Assembly (NCBI GenBank): GCA_034509495.1
Contig: CM067508.1
Coordinates: 24,463,240-24,527,239, forward strand
Direction of reading: 5' to 3'
From: Acestrorhynchus altus
Taxonomy: Eukaryota > Chordata > Actinopteri > Characiformes > Acestrorhynchidae
DNA: 64,000 nt
Shown one piece after another: positions 12,390-26,100 of this stretch. Position numbers and translations under genes: made by a program. Position 1 is the stretch's first letter; the number at the start of each line of letters is the position of its first letter. Under the pieces are notes generated by a model. It was not told where the DNA came from. It saw only the letters and a program-made list of their open reading frames with translations, and made no database searches.

Positions 12390-13330
12390 CGTTCGCCTCC
12401 CCATTGACGTCACCTTCGGCGTCACGTGACCCGGGGAGGACCAATCCGGGCAGGTTATCGCGGAGTGCTCGGTTCCTCCACGAAGATAGAGAGAGAAGGG
12501 AAAAAAAAAAGAGAGAGAGAGAGAGAGCAGAACGGGAACCATGTCTACGAGCGTTTAAAGAACGAGAACGGAGGAGCCCGGTCGTGTCTGGGCCGACAGA
12601 TATGCTGTGGAGGTGGGGGAGGACGACAGAACGGACACGGCGATGGCCCGAACGTGTTGAGTAGCTGTTCGGACGCGGGGAAGAGCTAAATACCCCCAAC
12701 GCAACGCTGTACTTTTCGGCTAATGGCTTTTCTGGCGGCCCTTCGCCCGTGTGTGTTCAGCGCTGTTAACGCGGCGGAGGTCGAGTCGCGGTAGCCGAGG
12801 CGAGGCAGCGAGCGAGCGACCGACAGTTGGGCTTCATCGTTCAAATCAAAACCTCCGCGCGAGCGCCCGCCCGCCCGCGCAGCTCGAGCGCAGCATGGAT
12901 TTTAACGGCGGCAGCGAGCTCCACAACAACCAGTTCTACCCGTGCGAGGAGAGCAAGCCTTTACTGGGCGAGATGTCGGGGCCGACCGCGCCAGAGGGGA
13001 ATAATAACGCCAAGCTGGGCGCAGGGCCGCCGTGCCGAAGGAGCCTCCTGCCCTGCAGCAGCGGCATGAGGTACAAGCTGCTCCAGGAGGGCGACATTCA
13101 GGTGTGTGTTGTGAAGCACCCGCGGACCTTCCTCAGTAAAATCCTCACCACAAAGTTTCTGCGGAGATGGGAGCCTCACCACCTCACCCTGACCGACTGC
13201 AGCCTCGTCTCCGCCACGGTAAGTCCCCGCCGCTGCCTCCAGTCACCGCCCGCGGCACGACGTTTACTCCGCCGCTGCTGAGGTAGCGAGGCTCGAAAAG
13301 GGTTGAGGAAGAACAACTGCAAAGCCCGAC
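12390..13330 (+). promoter_or_regulatory. cmip: CpG-island promoter and 5' UTR of cmip
   Basis: GC and CpG density jump sharply here compared with the AT-rich flanks. The island covers the likely 5' UTR, the first coding exon and the start of intron 1. No TATA box stands out, which is usual for CpG-island promoters. A purine-rich GA/A tract lies at 12487-12530. The transcription start is not determinable by eye. Long open frames on both strands here (such as 12079-12699, minus) look like a by-product of GC-rich, stop-poor sequence. Confidence 0.75.
12723..12794 (+). other. Upstream ORF in the cmip leader (23 codons)
   Basis: An ATG with G at +4 opens a frame that ends in TAG at 12792-12794, about 100 bases before the cmip start. 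Shorter upstream frames begin at 12541, 12602 and 12643. Whether they are in the mRNA depends on the unknown transcription start. If included, they could dampen cmip translation. Confidence 0.4.
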
Positions 13331-15844
13331 TGAAGGGCTACTTTATTAAACAGCTGTAGCTCCGGCTTCGGACTCTGTTGTGTTTTGTCAGCTGATGGCT
13401 GCTGTGCCGCCTCGTCTTCTCTCCGCTTCCTTCTCGTTTTGAAAGCTTCTGACACCGCGTTCACACGTTTGCCGGTGATTTCTGAACGTGTAAGACAGAG
13501 TCCAACGTTTCCGTGTTAATTCGCCAGCTCTTCTGGTTTGCCACCGTCGTCTTTCGGTTGAACGGTCGGGCCTTTCTGAGCAGCAGCCCTGAAGGGTGTA
13601 AATGAGAGAAAGAAAGGAAAACGCACACACGCATCCAGGAGTGGAGAAATAAAAGCGTGGTGTTTCAGAAGCTTAGATAGTGTGTAAGAGGGTGCTTAAA
13701 TTGTTTGGCATCTGGTGATGCTCAGTGAGGCCTAGTAGGCTTCAGATCAGCTGTTGTGTTAAAGGTGGGCTTGATGTTGATGGATTCAGAAGAGTCTTGC
13801 CTTCATATAAAGCCTAAATGGACAGCTTCTAACATTTCTGTAATGGTTATAGCATTTGGGATTTTTAAAGGATTTGTGAGGGTGATAAAGCATGCAGACT
13901 TTCCCTCAGAATTGATGTACGTGTTTGTTTTGGAAGAGTAGCTGCTGCTTTGAATACCCACATATGCATATCAATGAACACACATCCAGTGATGTAACAT
14001 TTGGTCAGTAGATTTTAGTGGTTGTTTTAAAGAAAAGAATGTGTTCAGCCAGTATCAGTAATGGCTGATATGTTCGTGCTGGAGAGGCCTTTCTACGCTG
14101 GGCTCTTACTGATGTCACAGATGTATGCCTTGTTTTGTTTTGTTTTATCTCACATCTCTATTTCTCATTGTGCCAGTGTCAAATAAGTGAGTCACATTTC
14201 AGTGTAAATTCATTTGAGGTACAGACTGTCTTGTAGAAACATGTCAGATAGACCCAGTACAAGCTGCATGTGAAAGGTATTGTACACTTAGACCCTTACA
14301 CTTGCAAATGAGCTGTGATTGCCTTTATCAGAATGGAGGCTTTGGGCATGTTGTGTTTGTTGTGGGATGTTTTTAAAGTAGGCCTAACTTTAGTCCATTC
14401 CTAATGAATGGTTTAGATCATTTTTAGTTTCAGGACTTCTTGTAATTTAGCATCAAAGTTTGTTCCTAATAAAAATGTTGGTCTTGGTACTTTTGGCTCT
14501 GCCTAGGGGTTCACTGTGTTCCTTCTGATATATTTCTAAAGTAGGACTAATGTTGGTCTATTCCTAATGAATGACATTTGTCATTTTTAGTTCCAGAACT
14601 TTTTGTAAATTAATCTGCAAGATCATTTCAGTAAAATGTTGGTCTTAAAATCCCTATAACCATTGGCTAATAATTATTAGATACTTTTAATATTCAGTAA
14701 CTTAATTACCTTTATCAGAATGGAGGCTCTATTGTTTTGGCTGTGTTTGCTGTGTTCCTTCTTACATATTTTGAAGGACTAATATTAGTGCAATTCCCAT
14801 GGATGTCTTATAAATTAGCCTGGAAGCTCAGTCCAAGAGAAATGTTGGCCCAGAAACTTATTAAACGACAGGTTCATTTTTTAGTTTTAAGTTTAAAATC
14901 TCTTATTCAGCACCTTCAATTACTTATTACATTCTTTGTAACAGATGTGAAATTTTTCATTTAATTTGTATTTAGGGTTTAAAAGGGAAATCGCTGTAAG
15001 TTTTCTTTGTATATAACAATTGTAAAAGGTCCAGACTGGAAAGCTAGTTACTTGCCAGGCTTTTCTTTCAATCTATGTGTCACATCTCTTGTTTGTGAGG
15101 TCTGTACACTAATAGATGTTTAGCAGGTGACCCGTGTTCAGTTGACCATAACTAATAGATGGGTAGTTGACTGTGTCTAATGTTCTCTTTTGGCAAAGGT
15201 TAGGATGTTTAATTTGACAACTGGAATGATTGTGTTTTGAGAAATGAATGTATTTACCTTATGCTACACTGTAGGGCATGAATCATTATAGTTATACTTA
15301 TTATTCAGTTATGTATTAGATAGTGTGTAGAGTATTTGATCTTGTGAGTCTGCCTTAAACTGTTTTGTTTAGGTAGAGGAAAGTTTTCTATTTCTGATGC
15401 TTGTAGCACATTTGACCTCAGTTGACTGGCAAAAATAGCATGTGAATATCATTTGAAAAAAATGCCACATTTTCCGACATGACCATTTTACCATTCCTTC
15501 ACATATAACGGAACATACATTATCTGCCTTGTTGTCTTTTGGTTGATTCTCAGTAAAAGCTGGCTGTTCTCTGTAAAATGTGATCTCATTGAGAGATATG
15601 AAATAAGTGACTCACTTTCCTTAAGCACTGAGAACCTACATCACATTTGCGTAATGCCAACCCATTATAAACACTTCCTGTCAGTCTTTCATAAAAAAAT
15701 ACATCAAAGCTTTTCCCTCCAAATATGTTTGCCTAGAGCCACATTTATTTTCTTGTGGATGGAAGGAACATGCCTGCACAGCTTGCCTGTCCTGAAGTGT
15801 GGAAAGCTGAATTTTGTAAAAAATAGTGATGGTGTGTGTTTGTG

Positions 15845-15879
<35 letters not shown>

Positions 15880-17056
15880 GTGATGACATTAAAACCCCTG
15901 TCTAGAAATTACCAAATACTTTGGTTATTTCAGGCCAAATTATGATGGCTAGATGACTGGGTCAGAGCATCTCCAAAATAGCAGGTTTTGTGGGGTTTTC
16001 CCAGTATACAGTTTTGATTACTTACCAACAGAGGTCTAAGGAAGAACCACTAATCCATTGACTGGGCCATGGGTGCCCAAGTCTCGTTTAGGCTCATATA
16101 TTGGGGGGTAACACGCTTGTCTGGTCTGAGCGCAAAGAAGATATATTGTTGCACAAATAGCTGTTTTCATAGCATAAGGTGAACCTACCCAATAGTAGGC
16201 TGGTAGTTTTAATGGTATGACCATAGGGTACTTGCATGGTAAGTAGACAGAAAGTATATTCCCCTTACAGTTTATTTTTTATTTAAAAATATTGTTTCAA
16301 ATCTAAAGCACCAAACAAATACTCTGTCAGATCCATATTGAAGTGCATAAAGTGTACTTTGTATTTCTGGGTTTCTTACTAAAAATGTCTTGGTAACTTA
16401 AGTAAGATTGTGGTAGTACATTTACCTCTAATAAAAAAACTGAAACATCAACATCAGTATATTAAAGTCATAGTATAGATATGTATTATTAAATTGCCCA
16501 GCACTGCCCAAGTCTGGCAGTTGTACGTTTTAAACAATGACATATATCAACATTAAATAATCAGTGTCTTGCTTTCGATAGCTTTGGTCAACCTTAAACC
16601 TGTTCTTTATATTGTACACCACCATGTATAACCAAGCAAGAATCCTCAATTTTGAGATGAAAAGACAGATAGAAATGCTCCAAATGCTGACTTGTAATAA
16701 CATTTTTTTGCATGGATTCTTTTGAAAGTTGTCATTTTGGACATACATGATTTTAACGTTACAGTGATGCATTTTTATATATGCTCCTTAAAATCTTTAG
16801 ACATAGTGGGTTTGGAAAAGTGGTTGAAGGTTGAACCAAAGGGTAGAAAAAAAGAACACTCAGCTGATCATATGGCAAGCAGACTATAAAATCAGCTTCC
16901 TCATAGTCTATCATATGAGACCAGTTGAAAATTCCTTCTCTGTACCAGCACTATTCTGGCAATGCCTTGGGTTGGTTCGATTCTAGGTGTCCACATGCCA
17001 TTTGTTTTCTAATGGCTTCAAAATGTCTTGCACTCATGAACCTTTTGTAATATGAT

Positions 17057-17126
<70 letters not shown>

Positions 17127-20100
17127 AAATTAAAACCAATTTTCATGAATTTCTATTAAATTAATCTTGCACACATTTTTCTTTCTTTCTTTCATTTTCA
17201 TTGTGACTCTGCCCTGTCTAACACAGAAGCAACACAGAGGGCAACTTGAACCCAGAGCCAGCCTGGGTTGTAAAGGAAAATGCTGTCCATTAGGGGTTCA
17301 AGAAAATACTGATACACTTGCGAATGCCAAAATTACAATCTGAAATTTCTTCAGTTTCTAATTCTGCAGTACTAATTCTCAAATGCAGTAACATTTTCTT
17401 TTAACACACAGCAGGCAGACATGAAGGGAACAGGGTTATGATATCACAACCATATTTATTTATAACCTAACCCGGGAGTTTCTTGCACCACAAAACCCTC
17501 TAGAAAACTGAAGAGGTAAAGGAGAATAGGTCTGACACTCAAATCAACAACAGCAGTCGTGAACTTGTCCATTAATTAAGAAAGATTTAAGTAGGCTGCT
17601 TAGTGTAGTAAGAACAGAACTTTGACACATTTTTTCCTGTGCTTCTAGTTGTTACTCTCCTGTGTGCTTTGCACAGCCCTCCCCTTCATGTGCTGTTTTG
17701 TTTTTGCATAGGTAGCATTATACAGAAGTGAAAACCATCCACTGCTTGTGCAAGGTATGCATGATGCCACATTTTTCTCACTTTCTCATGTTCTCTAGTC
17801 TTGACCACAGTCACATGAAAAAGTTAGGACATCCCATTAAAGTCTTTAATTTGAACATATTTTTTAAACATGTGCACATTTGATCTGCAATTTAATTGTA
17901 CTGAAATATGGACCGAAGGCCATTTGCAACATGTAATTAACAGACACCTTTGGCTGAAATAATGTCAATTACATTTTTTTTATTAACCATCTACTACTCC
18001 AAGAATGCTTTTCCCACGCCTCCATACCCAGTTCTTTCAGCTATGTCAGTCTTTTTACAGACTGTCTCACATTTTCGTCAAGTCTCTAATAAAATAAAGA
18101 TTTTGGTTTCTTTGAGTGAAAGCTCTCCAGGCCCTGCTGCAAACGAAATAGTCTAAATTCGGAACAAGCCACTTCTGGCTTCATAGTTGAATGAGGTTCT
18201 GTGTTAATTACATTTGGTTGCTAAACATGTCTTCTGTGATTGTACCTAAATAAATTCAGATTAATTTATCTAAAGGACATTAGCAGTCTCTGCTGGTAGA
18301 TGCACATGCACTTTAACATCATTCAGGCAAGAAAATTTGCAGGTCCTATGATCAATTGTTTAGGCTCTTGTTAACTGCTCTCAGCTGAACTTGCTAGGAT
18401 AGCCTGACCTGGCCATGTTGGCAGTTTTCCAATGTTCTCATTTGTAAATCATGTTCCAGACTGTAATAATACTTTAACTGCTGGAGATCTTTTAATTGCT
18501 TCCATACCCATCTGTATCATAATTTTAATTTGAACACATCAGATTTTTGATCTGGCCAAGGTGATCCGGACTGGACATAAACAGTAAAGCCAAACTACGT
18601 AAAATCAAGATCAAATGTTCATATGCTTAAAATAAGCAGTTGTTACATGTGTAGTTAAGCATCAACACACACAACCAACTAAGCAGCTAAAAATGTAACA
18701 GTTTAGTTTGGTCAAATGGTTAAACAATAATAATCAATAATAATGTTGATAATTGACTTTGTCTAGTACCATTTTTGGTTTTCTCCCTCATTTGAAACAT
18801 AGCTGCTCTGCCCACTGTGTAAATAATGCTGAATGGATAGACCTATAGAAATTAGGGATGTGACGAAGTTCCAATTTGAATTCAATGACGTTCAAACTTC
18901 GACAATGTTTGTAAATTCAAATTTGACGATGTTTTATTTGGAAATCGCCAGGACCGGATATTACAGAGCACCATGACGCAGATATAATACAGCACTTTAA
19001 TGGAGATAAACAGAAAACAGCCAAACCATCCAGGTCAATAACAGACAGGAGAGACAAAACCAGAATGGACAAACTAGGGACAGAGTCGAAAAACAGGTGA
19101 ATATCAATAACTGGTAGACTAAATACAGGACGAGATGAAAGGCAGGAGTGAGAAAACGGAAACGGGTCAAACACGGACAGACTGATAACGATAAACACGG
19201 GCAGCATGCTGAAGGTTGAGCTAGACTCTGAACAGGGTAAAAGGCTGGTTTAAACACTCTCCGGACCAGGTGAATACAATCAGAACTCTGGTGATCAGGA
19301 ATGTGAGTGAGCCACATGATCAGTCAGGTGACAGACTGAAGGATTCTGGCAATTGGAGTCCGGAGAGACTGAGGGGTGCATGACACACGTTGATTTCCGC
19401 CCTGCAGGTCATCTTTTAGAGACCGCCAATGTTCATCTGAATTTAATGGTGAATGTTGTTTGCTTTATAATTCCGCTTTACATAAATAACTCATTAAAAT
19501 GGCCGAATGTGGTAAGAAAACAAGTCTAAAACACAAAACAATAAACACAAACAGTTCTACACTACTAGTTGATATGTCTTCTTTGTGTAAGAATGCATAA
19601 TTAGTTAATTACGTGATAATAAATGATTGAATGATGAATTGTTTATAGTACACCGTGAGTCCGTGACTACCTGTGGATGATGGCCTGTTTAAGCATCATG
19701 TATTCATGTTGAAAAAGTACAAAAATACATGCACAAATGGGCTTATCGGGTTTATCGGATGTTCTTGGCCCAGTGTTTGCCAAAACCGCATTCAAATTCA
19801 ACGGATTTATAGCTAAAAAATTTGAATCCGGTGGATGCAAATTTTCCTCAGCTCCATCTTATCCCTAATAGAAATGCTCCAATTTACTAATTGTTGTTTT
19901 ACATTAACTTCAATTCTAAGTTAAGAACTTTTTTTTTTTTTTTACTTCACCTGTAAAGTCAACATTTTGGAGATACATGTTTTTCTTCGGACAGCGACAC
20001 TTTTTAACCCAGAAAAATATTTCTTCTATTCAGCAAAAATAGTAGAGGACAAAGTAGGCTTCATCAGAATGTATGTTGTGGATTCTTCTTACAATGGAGA

Positions 20101-23100
20101 ACCTCAAGGGAAATGGTAGCTTTCCAATTTGCTGTTGCTTTTGTTATTGTTACTCATGAATGAATCCAATAGGTCTCCCATGAGCACTGTTCAGCATACT
20201 CTGAAGAACACATCAGTTTAAAAGCCGATTAAAACACACTGTGTTTTAACTACTGGGCTTCCATTATTCTGTCTCCATAATGTAGTGCACAAGCATCTAC
20301 TATGGATTGGTCATTGGTTCAAATTAGGAAAAGGCATGAATAACATGTAAATATAGTAGCAGTATTAATTGTGTAATTATGGTGCAATTATGTGGATGCT
20401 TTATGAATGCATTGTTTAGATTTAGTTAATTCTTAACTCAGGCTTTCTCTTTTGAGTTTGACACACACACAACCCCAATTCCAATGGAGTTTGGATGTTG
20501 TGTAAAACATAAATAAAAAAAGAATTTGATGATTTGCAAATTCTTTTCATCCTATATTCAGTTGAATACGCTACAAGATATTTAATGTTCAAATCGCCTG
20601 CAACACATTAATTAAGCAAATAGTTCTGATGCAACCATTTACCTTCAGAAGTCACATGTTTAGTGTCCACCGGTGTACAATCTAAATGCCACATGATCTC
20701 TCAGTATATAGCTTTCTGAAAAGCCCCAGAGGCTGCAGCACCATTAAGCATGTGGCACCATTTACCATGAAGACCAAGGATATCTCTGAGCAAGTCAGCG
20801 ACAAAGTTGTTGACACATACAAGGCAGGATTGGGTTCTAAAAATATCCAAATCTCTAATGATCCCCTGAACCATTATCATCAAAGGTAAAGAACATGGTA
20901 CCACAACAAACCTGCCAAGGAAGGGATGTCCCTCAAAACTCTCAGACCGTGTAAGGTCATTAATCAGAGAGGCGGCACAGAGACCAAAGGTAACCCTGAA
21001 GGAGAGCTGCAGAGTTTTCGTATCTGTGCATAGGACTACAGTGTCATACTCTCTATAGAGCTGGGCTTTATGGAAGAGGAGCCAGATATAAGCCTTTTCT
21101 TCACAGGTGGTTCATTACTTGCGTAGGAAGGTTCATTTTAAGTTTGCCAGTGAAACATAGTGGTGGCAGCATCATGCTGTTGGGAATATTTTTAAGCAGC
21201 AGGAACTGGGAAACTGGTCCTTGTTTAAAGAAAGATGGATCTTTTATTGGATGGATATGGATGGATATTCTTGAGCAATATCCTTATATACTGCTCTATC
21301 AGTGATTTGAGTCTGGGATGGAGGTTCATTCTCCAGCACAATTACCCAAAGCATACTGCTAAAGCAACACTTGAGTGGTTGAAGGGGAAACATGTTAATT
21401 TATTTGGAATGGCCTAGTCAAAACCCAGACCTTAATCCAACTGAGAATTTGTGGTCAAACTTGAAGATGGCTTTTCTAACTTGAAGGAGCTGCAGCAGTT
21501 TTGCATTGAGGATTGTGCAAAAATCCCAGTGGCAAGCTCATGGAGACTTATCCAAAGAACATGTTCTGTAAATGATACAAACCATCCATTTTAATTTCTG
21601 GTTGTGAAGTAGCACAACATGAAAAATGCCAAGGGTAGGTGAATACTTTTCCAGGCACTGTATATACACAAGGCATGCCATGTCCATCTATCTTAGTTTA
21701 AAGACCTTACTAATCACTTTGATTGCTAAAAGTTAGCACTTTGTTGTCCATTTTGCACTGAAGGGAAATGCAAATAATGTTGACTAATAGTATTTGTTTC
21801 TGTTCTCCAATTATAACTGCTGATGTACCCAAGTCTGATTTTGCCATGATGAATAATTGTGTAAGCATTCAAATTATTGTTTGTCATTATCAGCAGCGCA
21901 GGAATAACATTGTTTTTTTCCAAAAAATAGCATCAGGGATATAACAGGTGAGTGAAGAAATAGGGAAGAAAATAGTGCCTGGATGAAGGTGTATGTTGGT
22001 ACTTTCATAGTGCACACAGAAAATACCGTATTTTCCAGACTATAAACCACACCGGAATATAAGATGCACCTGCAAAGTAAAAAAAAAAACCCTGGAAAAT
22101 AACATATATAAGAAGAAAAAGCTGTACCTCATTATAAGCCGCATAGTTTAAAGCATGGAAAAAAAGTAGCGGCTTATAGTCCGGAAAATAAGGTACTTCA
22201 AAATATTTAACATAGTGGACCAAATTCCTTTAAAAACTTTGGCATGTAAACAATAATGTTTTTGACATTTTCCATATTAACAGATCTGAGCTACACTCCC
22301 TTCCAAAAGTATTGGAACAGTGAGGCCAAATTCACTATTTAACTTTTTATGAACGCACTTCTTCTTTTTTTTTTTTTGGTATAAATTGAAAACATTTGGG
22401 TTTGACCTTAAAACATGAAAGAGAACAAAATGTCAGCTTTTTATTTCCAGGATCTGATGCACAGTTCTGAAGATAGCACCTTTTTGTCTGACCCCACCAA
22501 TTTCCCACTCTTGTGAGCAACAATATTGGAACCAATAAACTTAAAATAGATTAAAGTGAATGAAACTTAATATTTAGATGAAAATCCTTTGCTTGCAATA
22601 ACTACATCAAGTCTGTGTGACCCATTGACATCACTAAACTTTTGCATTCTTCTTTTGTGGTGCTTTACCATGTGTTCACTGCAGTCTCTTGGCGTATGTT
22701 TTGAGGTGACTCCAAATTCTCTATAGGGCTGAAGTCTGGAGATTGACTAGGCCAGTCTAAAACTTTCCAGTACTCACCACTGATAAACTCATCTGTAGTT
22801 TTGGCACTGCTGCCATCATGCATGACATCATCAATAAAGGTTAATGTGCCCATCCTTGAAGAAGCCATGCAAGCCCAAACCATATAACTACATCTACTGT
22901 TTCACAGATGAGCTTGTATCTTTGGGATAATAAGCATATTAGAATTTCTGAGGCTTGCCTCTGTACGTCTTGACAATTTCCAGCCTGGCCTATTCTTCTT
23001 GCTCATTAGTGGTTTGCATCTTTGGAACTTCTGTTTGTGAAGTCTTCTTCTTTCACTTCTGCCCTGTGGAAGTTGTTGCTGATGTCACTAACAGTTGTTT

Positions 23101-26100
23101 TAGGGTCTTTCTTTGTAGCACTTATGATGTTTGTCATCAGTTTTCCTTTATCTACCTCTTTGATATCTGTTACTTAATACTCCAGTGATGACTTTGTTCT
23201 TCAGGGTATTCCACAGAGTTGTACTGGCTATGGCCAATATTTGCGCAATGGCTCTGATTAATTTGACATCTCCTCAGGTCCACAATTGCTTTTTTTTTGG
23301 CCCATATACAGCTCCTTGCTTTTCATGATTATCTTTTGTCTCATATTCATATTTTTATGTTCAACCCAAAGGTTTTCAGTCTAAAGCAAAAATACAGAGA
23401 TTGGCCTCACTTTTCCAATGCTTTTGTAGGGTAGTGTATATACTCTTATCTGTCTTTAATTGTATTTGCAGTTAGTGAGCTTTAGCACCAAAAAACAGGG
23501 GTTGCGTTTTGTAGCTTAAAACTAAAACAATAAATGATGACTTAATGATTTTTTTATAATAGGTACACAGTTCAAAGGTCAACAACTGTAACATTAACAC
23601 AAATTAAGTGAATAACATTTAGTTATCTTGTTACAAAGGAACCTTTCAAAGAGTAGGAGGTATGTTTTTGGCAGTAAGTGAACAGTTAGGTTTTGAGGTT
23701 GATGTGTTGAGTGCAGGAAAAATGGGCAAACATGAGAATCTGAGACACTTTGACGAGCCAGATTGTTGTGGCTAGATGTGCTCAGAACAGCTCCAAAACA
23801 TTGGCCATGTATTGTGGCCGGTCCTCTTTATATGGTGGTCACTACGTACCAAGGGGGCACCAAGAAAGAACAACCAAGAGACATAGGCTCATTAATGAGT
23901 GTGAGATGCCAAGGCTAGCTCCTCTGGTTTGATCCAGTCATACAGTCAGGACTGGACAGAGCGACGCAGACGCAGATTTACACAGCACTTTAATGGGACA
24001 AAAGTGAAAGCAGACAGTGCAGGTCAGTAACAGGCAGGAGAGACAATACCAGAATGGACAAACAGGGACGAAGTAAAAAAACAAGCGAAGATCAATAACT
24101 GATAGAATAAACACAGGACGCGACGAAAGGCAGGAGTGAGAAAACGGAAACGGCTCAAACACAGACAGACTGATAACGATAAACACGGGCAGCATGCTTA
24201 AAGTTGAGCTAGACTCTGAACAGGCTAAAAGGCTGGTTTAAGCACTCTCCGGATCAGGTGAATACAATCAGAACTCCGGTGATCGGAAACGTGAGTGAGT
24301 CACATGATCAGTCAGGTGACAGACTGAAGGATTCTGGGAATTGGAGCCTGGAGAGACTGAGGGGTGCATGGCACATACAGGTTGATTTCCGGCCCGCAGG
24401 TCATCTTTTAGAGACCGCCAATGTTCATCTGAATTTAATGGTGAATGTTGTTTGCTTTATAATTCCGCTTTACATAAATAACTCTACTTACCAAATGTGG
24501 TAAGAAAACAAGTGTAAAACACAAAACAGTACTAAACACAAACAATTCTACACTACTAGTTGATACATATCAAGATACATATCAAGATATGTATCTTGAT
24601 ACATATCAAGATTGCACAATTAGTTAATTACATGATAATAAATGATTGATAATTCAGTGTCATTTAAACAGCATGATGAATTGTTTATACTATAGCGCGA
24701 GTCTGTGACTACCCGTGGATGAAGGCCGGTTTAAACATCATGTATTCGTGTTGAAAAAGTACAAAATTTCGGGCTTATCGGGGTTTATTGGATGTTCTCG
24801 GCCTCGTGTTTACCAAAACTGCATTTGACGGATTTATAGCTAAAAAATCTGACGGATTTTCCTCAGCTCCGTCACATCCCTAGTTATAACATTAAGACTG
24901 GTCAGCACCATGCACACTGTACACACCTTAAGTAGTTAGGAGAAAGAGAAACTTTTTTGGACCATGCCTAAGTATTTAACAAATTACGGGTCAAATTGAA
25001 ATAACACACTTTTCCAGGTAAGGATGAATCCTTGCATGTACTGTACCAGTACTGTTCTTCACCTGCACAGCAGAGCCACTTATAAACTTATGGTACAGGA
25101 AGCCAGCAACATGTAATTCACTCCACATGTGAATCATTTTGGTGGAAGTTTTGCTGGTACACCACAACAGAGTAAAACTTTTAAAAAGTCACAAAACTTA
25201 ACAAAGATGTTTTTCCACTTGTGCTATGATTGTATCACAAAGTGTCATCTTAAAGGTTGGTTTATTTGTATATATCTTTAAAATTTTAGGTTCTTTAAAA
25301 GTCCACTATTGTATTTATTATTGCCCCAAACACACAAAAAATAAATAAAAGAAGAACATTTTTTTCTTGGTTAGCTTGTTAAAAGGTACACACGTGGTAC
25401 CCCTCGGTTAATGAAAGAAAAATCAATAATGATCACAGATATAACTTGAATCTGACAATAATAATGAAAATTAACAAGTGAAAGTCAGACATTGCTTTTC
25501 AACCATGCTTCAACAGAATTATTTAAAAAAATAAACTCATGAAACTCATGGCCTGGACAGAAATGATGATACCCTTAATTTAATATTTTGTAGCACAACA
25601 AAAAGGCAATCACTGCAATCAAACAATTCCTGTAACTGTCGATGAGATTTCTGCAATTCTCAGCAGGTATATTGGCCCACTCCTCATGAGCAAACTGCTC
25701 CAGGTTTGAAGGGTGCCTTTTCCAGACGGCATGTGTTGGCTCCTTCCAAAGATGCTCAATAAGATTTAGGTCAGGGCTAATAGAAGGCCACTTCAGAATA
25801 GTCCAATGTTTTCGTTTTAGCCATTATTGGGTGTCTTTTAGCTGTGTGTTTTGGGTTATTATCCTGTTGCAAGACCCATGACCTGCAACTGAGACCAAGC
25901 TTTCTGACACTGGGCAGCACATTTCTCTCTAGAATCCCTTGATACTCTTGAGATTTCATTGTACCCTGCACAGATTCAAGACACCCTGTGCCAGATGCAG
26001 CAAAGCAGACCCAGAATATAACAGCCTCCTCCATGTTTCACAGTAGGGATAGTGTTCTTTTCTTGATATGCTTCATTTTTCCATCTGTGAACATAGAGCT

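Larger units (their letters stand above)
13219..18824 (+). other. cmip: cmip intron 1, proximal part
   Basis: The first 110 bases are GC-rich (end of the CpG island). The rest is AT-rich with scattered repeats: a TG repeat near 15834, a Tc1 fragment at 15935 and a long TA run at 17065. Similar blocks at 14330-14440 and 14500-14620 (TTTAGTTCCAGAACTT and TTTAGTTTCAGGACTT within related sequence), and at 14700-14800, suggest a small local duplication. No exon was recognised. Confidence 0.5.

Noticed and set aside
12079..12699. A 206-codon minus-strand open frame over the cmip promoter
   Set aside because: It lies in GC-rich, stop-poor CpG-island sequence, is low in complexity (Ser/Arg rich) and has no domain. 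A long plus-strand frame overlaps it. A chance frame is more likely than a gene.
16935..17000. A tRNA-like B box (GGTTGGTTCGATTCTAGG)
   Set aside because: No matching A box at the right distance and no cloverleaf could be drawn. At most a SINE remnant.
18917..19317. Hydrophobic minus-strand frames of about 100 codons, partly repeated at 23938-24195
   Set aside because: Their conservation is explained by the two copies of the hAT-like element. The frames contain no known domain and differ in length between copies.
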